In this document: positions 7,077 to 13,847 of the stretch, piece by piece | Numbering within the stretch: position 1 is the first letter of the stretch | Layout of the letters: every line of letters begins with the position of its first letter | From: a virus | Strand: one strand, 5' to 3' | Virus record (IMG/VR): IMGVR_UViG_3300021959_000292 | Location: 1-28,464 of that record | Length of the DNA stretch: 28,464 bases | The notes under the pieces: generated by a model | Told to the model about the DNA's origin: nothing | Databases searched by the model: none | What the model saw: only the letters and a program-made list of their open reading frames with translations | Translations under genes and position numbers: made by a program

Positions 7077-8528
7077 TCATTGCCTGTGCTTTTTATACCT
7101 GTACAAAAACGCAACCTCGTATCTAAGGGCATCTAGACCGTGATCGTGCATTTTATCCGGCCGATCTTTTCCTTTGGTTTTACTCCATTTGTACTTACGA
7201 AATTCTTTGATCAACTCTTTGCAATTCGAAAATACATAAAGGGCCGGTTTTCCCTCAGCATCAAGATTGAGCCTATCCTTTACCTGATTGATTGTCTCCA
7301 TTACGCCAATGTGTTTTGGTGCGGCCTTTGTGTGCAAACCCAATTCACGCGCAAGCAAAAGCCGCCCATCTTTTGATTCAGGATCCGCAACTATCCAACG
7401 CAGATCCGGATCCTTTGCACCTAATGCAAGTATCATACGCCCATTTTCAAGCGTTGTTTTTTCGGTCTTGTAGTACTCGCGATAGACGTACAAAGCATCA
7501 TTATCTTCATCATGTGCAATCCAAAGTGCGGCAAATGGGTTGCGAACTCCGAAATCTATGCATAAATCACGGGGCCAATGCTCAGGTATATCAAACGGCT
7601 TGACCACATGCACAGCCCGATCGAACTCAGGATATACAAGCCCGCTTTGACTTGTAAACATTCCAAACAATCGTGCGTTTTGGCTTGCTTCGCTCAAGTG
7701 TGCAACCGCCCGCCTTAGCTTGTTACTTGATATGTACGGATTATCAAGCCCGCTGATTGCATATCGATCAAAACCTTGCAGCTGTTGATCCACAAAAAAA
7801 TCATACATAAAAGACAAGCCTTTTAGCGGTGTGGCAGTGATCAAGATTTTGCCTTTTGTGTCAACCGTTCGCAACATACATTCATCAAAAACATCAACTG
7901 TTGGCTCTTCATCCATCCACACAAATTTTACGCTCGCCCCTTGGAATTTCTCACGCCCCGCATCAACGGATAAAGACACAATGCGGCCCCCATTTGGCAA
8001 ACGCAAAGAGGCCCGATCCTGTGCCCTCCATCTTGAATACTTTGTGCCTTGTGGTGCGTATTGCTCAAGCTTAGGCCGCCCATATTCAAGAGCATCACCA
8101 TAAGACAAAGCGGCATACCATACTGTCTGCGGCTTGCGTTGTATAAGATCCTCAGGCAAGTTGTTCAATTTCATCCACTCCTTTACCCACCATTCATCAC
8201 GCCCCGCAGCTATTGCGATCGCAAGTTGTGCCCCAAATTGCGTTTTTCCCGCACGATTGCCACCAGTACACAAAAACGCCTCACCTGTATTTGCAAAGCG
8301 GATCGCGGCCTCTTGTTGTGATGTGCGTCGTTCTTCGATGCCACACAGATCGCAACGATACGAACCAAGGCCGATCATTTTCATTGTACGCCCGCATCCA
8401 CGCGGGCGATCGCTCTTTGCCCCTTGCCCATCCCATCTATGACAATATGGTTGCCACAAACGAGATAAGGCCAAAGGATATGATTGTTTGATCTCTAAAA
8501 GCCTACGTCTTGCACGGGGTAAGCTCAT
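7077..8528 (-). CDS. terL: Terminase large subunit, 483 aa
   Basis: This is the ATPase-nuclease motor that packages phage DNA through the portal. Walker A is GGNRAGKT (89-96) and Walker B is KFVWMDEEP (201-209). The ITATP motif is at 230-234. The C-terminal RNase H-fold nuclease acidic residues are D325 (CIDFGVRNP), D382 (VADPESKD) and D466 (HDHGLDALRY). An N-terminal Cys/His cluster (C29, H30, C45, C59, C62) precedes the ATPase core and could bind zinc. The start at 8528 lies two bases after the stop of the preceding gene and lacks a strong Shine-Dalgarno, so it is probably coupled. The length is typical of TerL. Confidence 0.96.
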   Translation of the reverse strand: MSLPRARRRLLEIKQSYPLALSRLWQPYCHRWDGQGAKSDRPRGCGRTMKMIGLGSYRCDLCGIEERRTSQQEAAIRFANTGEAFLCTGGNRAGKTQFGAQLAIAIAAGRDEWWVKEWMKLNNLPEDLIQRKPQTVWYAALSYGDALEYGRPKLEQYAPQGTKYSRWRAQDRASLRLPNGGRIVSLSVDAGREKFQGASVKFVWMDEEPTVDVFDECMLRTVDTKGKILITATPLKGLSFMYDFFVDQQLQGFDRYAISGLDNPYISSNKLRRAVAHLSEASQNARLFGMFTSQSGLVYPEFDRAVHVVKPFDIPEHWPRDLCIDFGVRNPFAALWIAHDEDNDALYVYREYYKTEKTTLENGRMILALGAKDPDLRWIVADPESKDGRLLLARELGLHTKAAPKHIGVMETINQVKDRLNLDAEGKPALYVFSNCKELIKEFRKYKWSKTKGKDRPDKMHDHGLDALRYEVAFLYRYKKHRQ

Positions 8529-8530
8529 GA

Positions 8531-8857
8531 TCAAAACTCAATCAAGGTGTTAGAAAGTAGCTTGTACAACTCTTTGCGGGGCTTTTCGATCAACGGCTCA
8601 AAATATGTTGCAATGGGCCAAAGGCTATATTTTCCGGCCTGATGACCTTGCACCCACTTGTTGGCGGTCTTTATCTTTACTGCGGCACGCTTTGCAAGAT
8701 CGCGGGCACAGTATTGATCGCCCGCCTTATCAATCCAAGATAACAAAAGATTTTGAAATGCAAGGTTTTTGCGGCATACATACACACGCCCACTTTTTGC
8801 AACTCTTACTTTTGGCGGTGTCGATACAACAAGATCCTGATTGAATTGCCGCCTCAT
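8531..8857 (-). CDS. HTH-like DNA-binding protein, 108 aa
   Basis: The central region (about 50-75: ARDLAKRAAVKIKTANKWVQG) reads as a helix-turn-helix with a recognition helix near KTANKWVQG. The start overlaps the previous gene's stop by four bases (ATGA), and its own stop is two bases before terL. Because it directly precedes terL it could be a small terminase subunit. The 141-aa HTH protein at 9665 is a better match for that role, so this one may be a regulator or a terminase accessory factor. Confidence 0.7.
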   Translation of the reverse strand: MRRQFNQDLVVSTPPKVRVAKSGRVYVCRKNLAFQNLLLSWIDKAGDQYCARDLAKRAAVKIKTANKWVQGHQAGKYSLWPIATYFEPLIEKPRKELYKLLSNTLIEF

Positions 8858-9639
8858 TGCTTGCCCCGTATCGTTGCGGCTTTGTATGCCTCTTGAATCG
8901 CTGATATCACAGGGGCACGATATAAGGTGATATGCTCAAGATATACAGTTTGACAAGGCTTGCCCGTTTGCTTGATTGTTGCTTGCAATGGCATTGCTTT
9001 TGTATTTGTGAGCGTCAAAAATGTGATCTCGTCATCCGCATGCACAAGTGCCACAGGATCCGCAACACCATAAGACAACAAAACACGCTTTATTTGATCC
9101 TTGTGCTTTGTGGGTGCCCCTTCGTATCTTTTATCAATCTCACGCGTTATCTTGAGGCTTTGCAAGCGTGCAATCATACTGTCAATGTCTGCATTTGACA
9201 TATCATCAACATCAAGATCAAAAAGGCTTTGTTGTACAGGTTTGTTTTGCAATGATTGTACTTGCTCAACGTCGATCAATCCTTCTTTGATCTGTGATGG
9301 TTGGATCTGTATTGATGCCCATTGTGGTTTTATTGATACACTGATATCAGCGTTTTTGTGCCAAACTGCGATCCGTTGTCCTTTTGGCAATTTACTCAAA
9401 TGTTTGCAACTTGCAAAAGAATGATACTTTCTGTCAGCAAATCCAATTTTACCCATTGCGGCCAAATCATATGCGGCCCCCCATATCGATCCGGATTTTT
9501 TTCGCATTGTCTCAGAAATAATGACAAGCGGGATCGCCTTGTCGCTATTTGCGATCAGATATGACAAGATTATTGCCGCGTGTTTTGGTGATGGCTTTGA
9601 TCGGTTGAGTAGGTCTTTGCGTATTTTATGATTGATCAT
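8854..9639 (-). CDS. Winged-helix-like protein of unknown function, 261 aa
   Basis: The start at 9639 is preferred over the ATG at 9675 because AAAAGGACAAAACAA matches the local ribosome-binding leader with eight-base spacing. Residues about 15-75 (HAAIILSYLI..., then SGSIWGAAYDLAAMGKIGFADRKYH) look like a winged helix. A linker is followed by a charged helical region (DIDSMIARLQSLKITREIDKRY), and the C-terminal part is beta-rich. It sits between the probable small terminase and terL. A role in packaging or in regulation is inferred from position only. Confidence 0.72.
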   Translation of the reverse strand: MINHKIRKDLLNRSKPSPKHAAIILSYLIANSDKAIPLVIISETMRKKSGSIWGAAYDLAAMGKIGFADRKYHSFASCKHLSKLPKGQRIAVWHKNADISVSIKPQWASIQIQPSQIKEGLIDVEQVQSLQNKPVQQSLFDLDVDDMSNADIDSMIARLQSLKITREIDKRYEGAPTKHKDQIKRVLLSYGVADPVALVHADDEITFLTLTNTKAMPLQATIKQTGKPCQTVYLEHITLYRAPVISAIQEAYKAATIRGKQ

Positions 9640-9664
9640 TTGTTTTGTCCTTTTTGGTTGTTGT

Positions 9665-10090
9665 TTATTGTTCATCTAGATCGATTGTTGGGCCATCGAT
9701 CACGGCCTGTATTTCGGTTTTGTACTCGCTTATCAGTGTTTGCACGTCAACATTTTCAGCATCAATGGTGATCTGCACAGGGGGCGGGCCGTCTTTGACG
9801 TACCCATGACACCTTTCAAGGAGCCATGCGGCCGCTTGCCATTGCTCACTGCTTGCATTGCGTATGACTTGCAACAACTGATGTGATCCTTTGGTGCGGG
9901 CTTGTTCAAGTTTGCGATAAAATGATCGGTATGGTTGCCGCCCCTCTTTTGCAAAGTTGATCCATCGATACAAAGTACTTGGATCAATACCGGCAAAATA
10001 TGCACATTGATCGCGGGTGTGTCCTTTACTTGCAGCCTCAAGCAAACGAGCAACGATCTGATCATTGAGTATCTTTGCGGGTTGAGCCAT
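9665..10090 (-). CDS. terS: Probable terminase small subunit, 141 aa
   Basis: The N-terminal helix-turn-helix (26-46: RDQCAYFAGIDPSTLYRWINF) resembles the DNA-recognition domain of small terminases. It is followed by a helical oligomerisation-like segment (EQWQAAAWLLERCHGYVK) and an acidic tail (IDLDEQ). The start overlaps the upstream stop as TAATG, with AAGGGG nine bases upstream. In the family this protein recognises the packaging site and loads TerL. Two genes lie between it and terL here, which is less usual. The alternative is a transcriptional regulator. Confidence 0.75.
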   Translation of the reverse strand: MAQPAKILNDQIVARLLEAASKGHTRDQCAYFAGIDPSTLYRWINFAKEGRQPYRSFYRKLEQARTKGSHQLLQVIRNASSEQWQAAAWLLERCHGYVKDGPPPVQITIDAENVDVQTLISEYKTEIQAVIDGPTIDLDEQ

Positions 10091-10272
10091 TATTTCAGCC
10101 CCTTTGCACACAATCTGCGTATATATTCGCCAGCTGTGATGCCGTTTTTAGCGGCTCTTTTTCGTATCCTGACAAGCATATCATGAGGAAATACAACGCT
10201 CAAAACAGGTGATTTTTGTCTTTTTGTATAGGCATCACCGCCCGCGTTTAGTATGTTTTTGTTTTGTTTCAT
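10090..10272 (-). CDS. Ribbon-helix-helix DNA-binding protein, 60 aa
   Basis: Residues about 23-58 (LSVVFPHDMLVRIRKRAAKNG, then ITAGEYIRRLCAKGLK) fit a ribbon-helix-helix fold of the CopG/Arc type: one beta strand and two helices, acting as a dimer. The basic N-terminus (MKQNKN, YTKRQK) would contact DNA. The start is set by AAAGGATC seven bases upstream. Its stop is fused to the terS start (TAATG). It is one of two tiny RHH proteins in the window and a candidate ligand for the repeated palindromic operators; this is inference. Confidence 0.8.
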   Translation of the reverse strand: MKQNKNILNAGGDAYTKRQKSPVLSVVFPHDMLVRIRKRAAKNGITAGEYIRRLCAKGLK

Positions 10273-10287
10273 TTTTTGATCCTTTGG

Positions 10288-10746
10288 TTATTGTGGGGGT
10301 AATTCTTCGCGTGCGGTCATACCGATCCCCGTATACAATCGCAAAGCTCTTGCATATGCTCTTGTTTCAGCCATACGGATAAAAGCACTTTGTACCATCT
10401 TGCCCGTGTTCTCAGGTGTACTGTCACCGTATGCGGTAAACGTGCCGCGTGTGCCCGTTATGGTTGCCTCAATCACTGCATATTGCTCAACCATTGAGTA
10501 ATCGATCAACTTGCTTGTCATACTTTCAAGGCCGTTACGATGTGCAAGATCCAACAAGCCCGCGAACAAAACAAACTCTTTGCCCTTGAGGTTTACGATC
10601 TGATCATTGGCACGCAATAGATCGATCTGTGTTGGCGTGTGTAGGTCACAAGTATAAAAGTGTTTGCCCGCATGTATTACCGTATTTGTTGCGATCTCAT
10701 TGCACTTGCAACATGGTTTTTTTTCGTTTGTCTTGATGATCCGCAT
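10288..10746 (-). CDS. Conserved phage protein with zinc-knuckle N-terminus, 152 aa
   Basis: The start at 10746 follows GGAGGTGAG inside the preceding gene, and the two genes overlap as TAATG. The N-terminus has a CxxC...CxxH arrangement (C12, C15, C33, H36), probably a zinc site. The rest (NLKGKEFVLFAGLLDLAHRNG; TRGTFTAYGDSTPEN; RMAETRAYARALRLYTGIG) looks like a family of conserved phage proteins that I recall near recombination and replication genes. I cannot assign a biochemical role. A single-strand annealing or ssDNA-handling function would fit but is unproven. Confidence 0.75.
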   Translation of the reverse strand: MRIIKTNEKKPCCKCNEIATNTVIHAGKHFYTCDLHTPTQIDLLRANDQIVNLKGKEFVLFAGLLDLAHRNGLESMTSKLIDYSMVEQYAVIEATITGTRGTFTAYGDSTPENTGKMVQSAFIRMAETRAYARALRLYTGIGMTAREELPPQ

Positions 10747-10871
10747 TACTCACCTCCATCATCAAGGTGCTGCTGATACATTGCATCGATGTCTTCATCA
10801 GTAATGGGCTTCTTTGCAAATGCTTCATCAAGAAATTCTATAAGCTCTTTTTGTTCGTTTTCGTTTGTCAT
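10746..10871 (-). CDS. Small acidic protein, 41 aa
   Basis: A tandem ATGACAATG start (10869-10877) with AGGA eight bases from the second ATG opens a short acidic frame (ELIEFLDEAFAKK, then DEDIDAMYQQHLDDGGE). It ends in TAA overlapping the next gene's ATG. It is the first gene after operator site 4, and its end supplies the next gene's ribosome-binding site. Function is unknown. Confidence 0.7.
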   Translation of the reverse strand: MTNENEQKELIEFLDEAFAKKPITDEDIDAMYQQHLDDGGE

Positions 10872-10904
10872 TGTCATTGTCCTTTTTTGTTGTTGTTGTC
10901 TCAA

Positions 10905-10936
10905 TCAATATAACATGTTGAAAAGACTTTGTACAA
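10905..10936 (-). promoter_or_regulatory. Promoter with operator variant (operator site 4)
   Basis: On the minus strand TTGTAC (10931-10936), 17 bp and TTATAT (10908-10913) form a promoter overlapped by TCAACATGTTATATTGA (10905-10921). This departs from the consensus mainly in the centre and one arm. It lies just downstream of the terminator at 10934-10994 and starts the unit that runs through terS and terL. Confidence 0.65.
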
Positions 10937-10994
10937 AAAAACAAAAAAAAGATTGTACGGGCAAGGACAAGACAACAACAAAACCCGTACAATC
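10934..10994 (-). terminator. Rho-independent terminator of the replication operon
   Basis: Perfect 11-bp arms GATTGTACGGG (10951-10961) and CCCGTACAATC (10984-10994) enclose a 22-base loop. On the minus strand the stem is followed by eight T, a G and seven T. It ends the leftward unit that carries the replication initiator and the 49-aa RHH gene. Confidence 0.85.
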
Positions 10995-11006
10995 AAAAAA
11001 GTGATA

Positions 11007-11156
11007 TCACGGCATTAAGCGATCCGCAATACAACGCTTGATATATCGATCAAGCAAATCATCAATACTTAGCTTGTATCTTTTCGCTATTTTTTCCAGT
11101 TGCTCATATTGCACATCATTGAGATTGATCCGCACACGGGTTTGCTTATTTGGCAT
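11007..11156 (-). CDS. Ribbon-helix-helix DNA-binding protein, 49 aa
   Basis: The short frame reads a beta strand (TRVRINLND) and two helices (QYEQLEKIAKRYK and IDDLLDRYIKRCI), the full ribbon-helix-helix layout at near-minimal size. It overlaps the end of the upstream gene by 11 bases in another frame and has no clear Shine-Dalgarno, so translation probably depends on coupling. A strong terminator follows 13 bp downstream. RHH dimers usually repress promoters of their own unit. This one may bind the operator palindromes or regulate replication. Confidence 0.72.
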   Translation of the reverse strand: MPNKQTRVRINLNDVQYEQLEKIAKRYKLSIDDLLDRYIKRCIADRLMP

Positions 11157-11454
11157 TTTTTTGTAATCGTATTTTTTTGGCATATGTAAGATCCTCGACT
11201 AGTTCCTTGATTGATTTTTTTTGTCCTTGTGGCTGTATATCCACAATAACACCTTTACGCTCTTGCTCACGTTGATCGATCAACTGCTGTGATGGTGTCA
11301 GCTGATCGATCCTCGTTATCTCATGTGTACGGCCCAACATAGGCACGGACAAGCGGCACCGCACTTGGTGCCCGTTTATTTCTGCGATGTAGCCAACAAC
11401 AGGCGGCCGCATCCATCCAACACTAAAAATTACTTTGTCGTTTATTTTGTACAT
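11146..11454 (-). CDS. SH3/KOW-like small protein, 102 aa
   Basis: The start follows AAGGGG by six bases. Residues 1-55 alternate strands and turns (INDKVIFSVGWMRPPVVGYIAEINGHQVRCRL), like an SH3- or KOW-type barrel, followed by a charged helical C-terminus (QREQERK, SIKELVEDLTYAKKIR). It lies directly after the replication initiator gene and overlaps the RHH gene. It could be a replication accessory or nucleic-acid-binding protein; no family is assigned. Confidence 0.7.
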   Translation of the reverse strand: MYKINDKVIFSVGWMRPPVVGYIAEINGHQVRCRLSVPMLGRTHEITRIDQLTPSQQLIDQREQERKGVIVDIQPQGQKKSIKELVEDLTYAKKIRLQKNAK

Positions 11455-11464
11455 ATCAAACCCC

Positions 11465-12490
11465 TTATATCACTGCACAATCAATGAGAGCGGCAAAATC
11501 CACAAGGTTTGGATCGGCCTGTATCTCATTTCGTAAATCATCAGTCAAACCGCCATCACGCACCCAATCAAAAACAACATTTGCACATTGCTCATAATCT
11601 TCTGCATTTGCCCTAAATCCGGCCCAAAGACTTTGAGCCTTTCCGTTGCCGTTCATCGCGGCCGCCTGTGCTTTGTCTGCACTGTCAACCGCTTGCAATG
11701 CTTGTGTTTTTATTTCTTCGATAATCTCAGGATCAATGCTCAAAGTACTCAATCGCATTTTGTTGTGGTCGTATTTTGTGGGATCTTGATCCGCCTCTTT
11801 GCTTACCCATCTTTCTTTTATCTTTGATGCCCAACCTCTACCAACATACATGCCTTGTATATTTCTCTCAGCGATGAAATGATCAAGCTTACACACAGCC
11901 TTTGCAACTTGCACTATTGACGCACCCGCCTTGATAGCATCAAAGTCTTTTTGTACGTCGATAGAAACCCAACCTTGCACGGTTGCATGCTTTGCCCATA
12001 GCTCACCCAACCAAAGATCACGCACATCAACATCATCACTGATGTATGGTTTGCTTTTTTTCGTATTGTCCGTACTCTCTTTAATTGGATCTATTTCTTT
12101 TATCTCTTTACTGTTTCTACTTAGGGGATCATTTTCGATCCCCCTACGGCTTAGAAATGATCCCCCATCGGATCGTTTTTGATCCTCAACAGGCTTAGAA
12201 ATGATCCCCTTTGGCTTAGAAATGATCCCCCCTACATCATAGATATTTGATGATGTACGTTTTGTGCTTTTGAGATTGATCGCACCCTTTTCTCGTAGCT
12301 CTTTGAGGCCCCGTTTGATGCTGCCAAGGGATAGCCCTGTATTTTCGGCAAGCGTGCCTTTTGATGGATATGCTTGCCCATCAATACCCGCAAAAAATCG
12401 CATTTCGATAAGTATCAAGATCGCGGCTTTACTCATTTGCTGCATTGCGGCCGCATCGCTTTTGGTTATTTTTATAAATATGTCGGTCAT
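11465..12490 (-). CDS. Replication initiator-like winged-helix protein, 341 aa
   Basis: The start at 12490 is chosen for AAGGG six bases upstream in the shared leader; the longer frame to 12556 crosses operator site 5. Residues about 20-85 form a winged helix (SKAAILILIEMRFF; GTLAENTGLSLGSIKRGLKELREKGAI) of the type seen in phage lambda O-like and RepA-like initiators. Residues 87-125 are encoded by an array of DNA repeats, probably the origin. The C-terminal half (150-341) is helical and acidic and may recruit host replication proteins. No helicase or helicase-loader gene is visible in the window. Confidence 0.78.
   Translation of the reverse strand: MTDIFIKITKSDAAAMQQMSKAAILILIEMRFFAGIDGQAYPSKGTLAENTGLSLGSIKRGLKELREKGAINLKSTKRTSSNIYDVGGIISKPKGIISKPVEDQKRSDGGSFLSRRGIENDPLSRNSKEIKEIDPIKESTDNTKKSKPYISDDVDVRDLWLGELWAKHATVQGWVSIDVQKDFDAIKAGASIVQVAKAVCKLDHFIAERNIQGMYVGRGWASKIKERWVSKEADQDPTKYDHNKMRLSTLSIDPEIIEEIKTQALQAVDSADKAQAAAMNGNGKAQSLWAGFRANAEDYEQCANVVFDWVRDGGLTDDLRNEIQADPNLVDFAALIDCAVI
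12126..12230. repeat. Five 18-bp iterons, probable replication origin
   Basis: Three identical copies of GGCTTAGAAATGATCCCC start at 12148, 12192 and 12213. Two degenerate copies sharing GG, T and the GATCC core start at 12126 and 12170. Spacings are 22, 22, 22 and 21 bp, two helical turns. The 22-bp spacing moves the repeat between reading frames (GIISKP twice, then GGSFLSR), so the DNA rather than the protein is conserved. To the left (about 12056-12125) is an A+T-rich stretch with strong purine/pyrimidine strand bias. The layout is like lambda ori within gene O. Confidence 0.8.
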
Positions 12491-12512
12491 TTTTTGCCCT
12501 TTGTTGTTGGTT

Positions 12513-12545
12513 GTTGTTGTCTCCATCAATATAACATAATGCACA
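12513..12545. promoter_or_regulatory. Divergent promoter region with operator variant (operator site 5)
   Basis: TCAATATAACATAATGC (12526-12542) matches one arm of the operator consensus. On the minus strand a TTGTCC -35, 16-bp spacer and TTATAT could drive the replication gene through a CAA-rich leader. On the plus strand CATAAT could be the -10 for the exonuclease gene, whose leader would be very short. A repressor bound here could control both directions. Confidence 0.5.
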
Positions 12546-12559
12546 CCAAAGGACAAAAA

Positions 12560-13165
12560 ATGTATGTAGTATTAGACACAGAAACAACAGGGCTTTATGC
12601 AAATCGACATGAAATGATCGCATATTGTGGTATCAAACTTGACAAAAACCTCAATGAAATTGGGCGGCTACACATCAAAATCAAGCCGATCAATATATCA
12701 CAGGCCGATCCCGATGCCTTAAAGATCAACGGATATACGCAAAACAAATGGAGTAATGCAAAGGAACCAAAAGAGGCCGCTCACCTTATCGCAAATTTCA
12801 TGCGTGATTGTGTACCGGTTGCCCACAATTGGCCTTTTGATCGTGGCTTTATACTTGCACATCTCAGCAAGTATGCACACGGCCGCAAAATCTTGAGGCG
12901 GGGCATTGATACTGTATCTCTTGCAAGTGCGGTTCTTTTGCCGATGGGCTACAAGTCCGTATCAATGCAATCAATAGCAAATATTTTTGATTGGCCCACA
13001 CAAACACATGAAGCACTTGATGATACTTTGTATTGTGTGCAGTTATTCCGGCTCTTGTACCCCTACAACGCACGCAATGTGATCAAGGTGCGTGCATTGC
13101 TATACTGTGCTAAGATAGGCATGTATATCAATCCAATGCGGGGCAAACATGGGCCTAAATCTTGA
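12560..13165 (+). CDS. DnaQ-like DEDDh 3'-5' exonuclease, 201 aa
   Basis: The exonuclease motifs are present in order: DTETTG (6-11; D6, E8), HNWPFD (89-94; D94) and HEALDD (150-155; H150, D154). This gives a complete DEDDh catalytic set, as in DNA polymerase III epsilon. The start at 12560 follows AAAGGAC by five bases. The enzyme may proofread or trim DNA ends during phage replication. It is divergent from the replication initiator but cotranscribed with tail-fibre genes; its last codons overlap the next gene by 17 bases. Confidence 0.93.
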   Translation: MYVVLDTETTGLYANRHEMIAYCGIKLDKNLNEIGRLHIKIKPINISQADPDALKINGYTQNKWSNAKEPKEAAHLIANFMRDCVPVAHNWPFDRGFILAHLSKYAHGRKILRRGIDTVSLASAVLLPMGYKSVSMQSIANIFDWPTQTHEALDDTLYCVQLFRLLYPYNARNVIKVRALLYCAKIGMYINPMRGKHGPKS

Positions 13166-13544
13166 TCAAATGCGTTGTGCCTGTGCAACAACGGGCATAA
13201 CAGTAAATTACAATACAGCAAAGGCGATCCCGCTTGAATACACCAAATACGGATCATCACAGATCAATGTTGTTGCGTCAATGCTCGAAATACAGCTGAG
13301 TAATGTGTCAAGTGCTACAAAAATATATGCCTCAATCTCAAGAGATACGCAAGGTGATGAATTTGTAATGACTGAGACACGATCAGACATACAAACGGGG
13401 CTTACAACAAACACAAAAGGTACCGTATTGTATCGACTTGACATAATTCTTAGGGATATACAAGATAAGGTGCTATATTTACATTTGAGAACCAATACAG
13501 GCACAACAGATGTGAGTGCGGCCGCATTGACCTATCAATATTAG
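13149..13544 (+). CDS. Probable tail-tip or fibre-associated structural protein, 131 aa
   Basis: The start ATG overlaps the end of the exonuclease gene, with GCGGGGC seven bases upstream. The product is rich in Thr, Ser, Ile and Val with alternating strands (INVVASMLEIQLSNVSSATKIYASISR), typical of beta-structured virion proteins. It is followed after eight bases by a fibre-like protein and then a long fibre, so a tail-tip role is inferred from context. I do not recognise a specific family. Confidence 0.7.
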   Translation: MGLNLDQMRCACATTGITVNYNTAKAIPLEYTKYGSSQINVVASMLEIQLSNVSSATKIYASISRDTQGDEFVMTETRSDIQTGLTTNTKGTVLYRLDIILRDIQDKVLYLHLRTNTGTTDVSAAALTYQY

Positions 13545-13552
13545 GGTAAAAC

Positions 13553-13840
13553 ATGGCAATTGCAAACGTGTATAACGATGAAGGCGGCACAGGCACCGAG
13601 ATCGGAGCCGACACCGCACAAACACAGCAACTTGATGATTTTTCAAGCCTTTGCAATGGTTCAAACACACAATTTACGACAACAAAAGACGTGACAAGCG
13701 GATCACTATCCGTATATTTGAACGGTCTAAAACAAAGGGCAACGCAGATCAGCATTTTAGATGATCGCAATTTTGAGTTTTCCACCCCACCGCTATCAGG
13801 CGATGTGCTTGAGGCGGTATACAACACCACAACGGAGTAA
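13553..13840 (+). CDS. Small fibre-domain protein, 95 aa
   Basis: The start follows TTAGGGT by six bases. The pattern (NGSNTQFTTTKDVTSGSLSVYLNGLKQ; FEFSTPPLSGDVLEAVYNT) is the beta-sandwich layout common in phage fibre and tail-tip domains, where a polar sequence leads into SGSLxVYLNG and ends SGDxLxxxY. A related arrangement ends the long fibre gene that follows (MVFKNGLNLLNMT, then NGDAVLVVYF), suggesting partial duplication of one domain. Likely a receptor-binding accessory protein. Confidence 0.75.
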   Translation: MAIANVYNDEGGTGTEIGADTAQTQQLDDFSSLCNGSNTQFTTTKDVTSGSLSVYLNGLKQRATQISILDDRNFEFSTPPLSGDVLEAVYNTTTE

Positions 13841-13847
13841 CAAGCCC

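Noticed and set aside
12126-12230. Iteron array as a CRISPR array
   Set aside because: Repeats are only 18 bp with 3-4 bp between them and lie inside an open coding frame; there are no spacers or cas genes.
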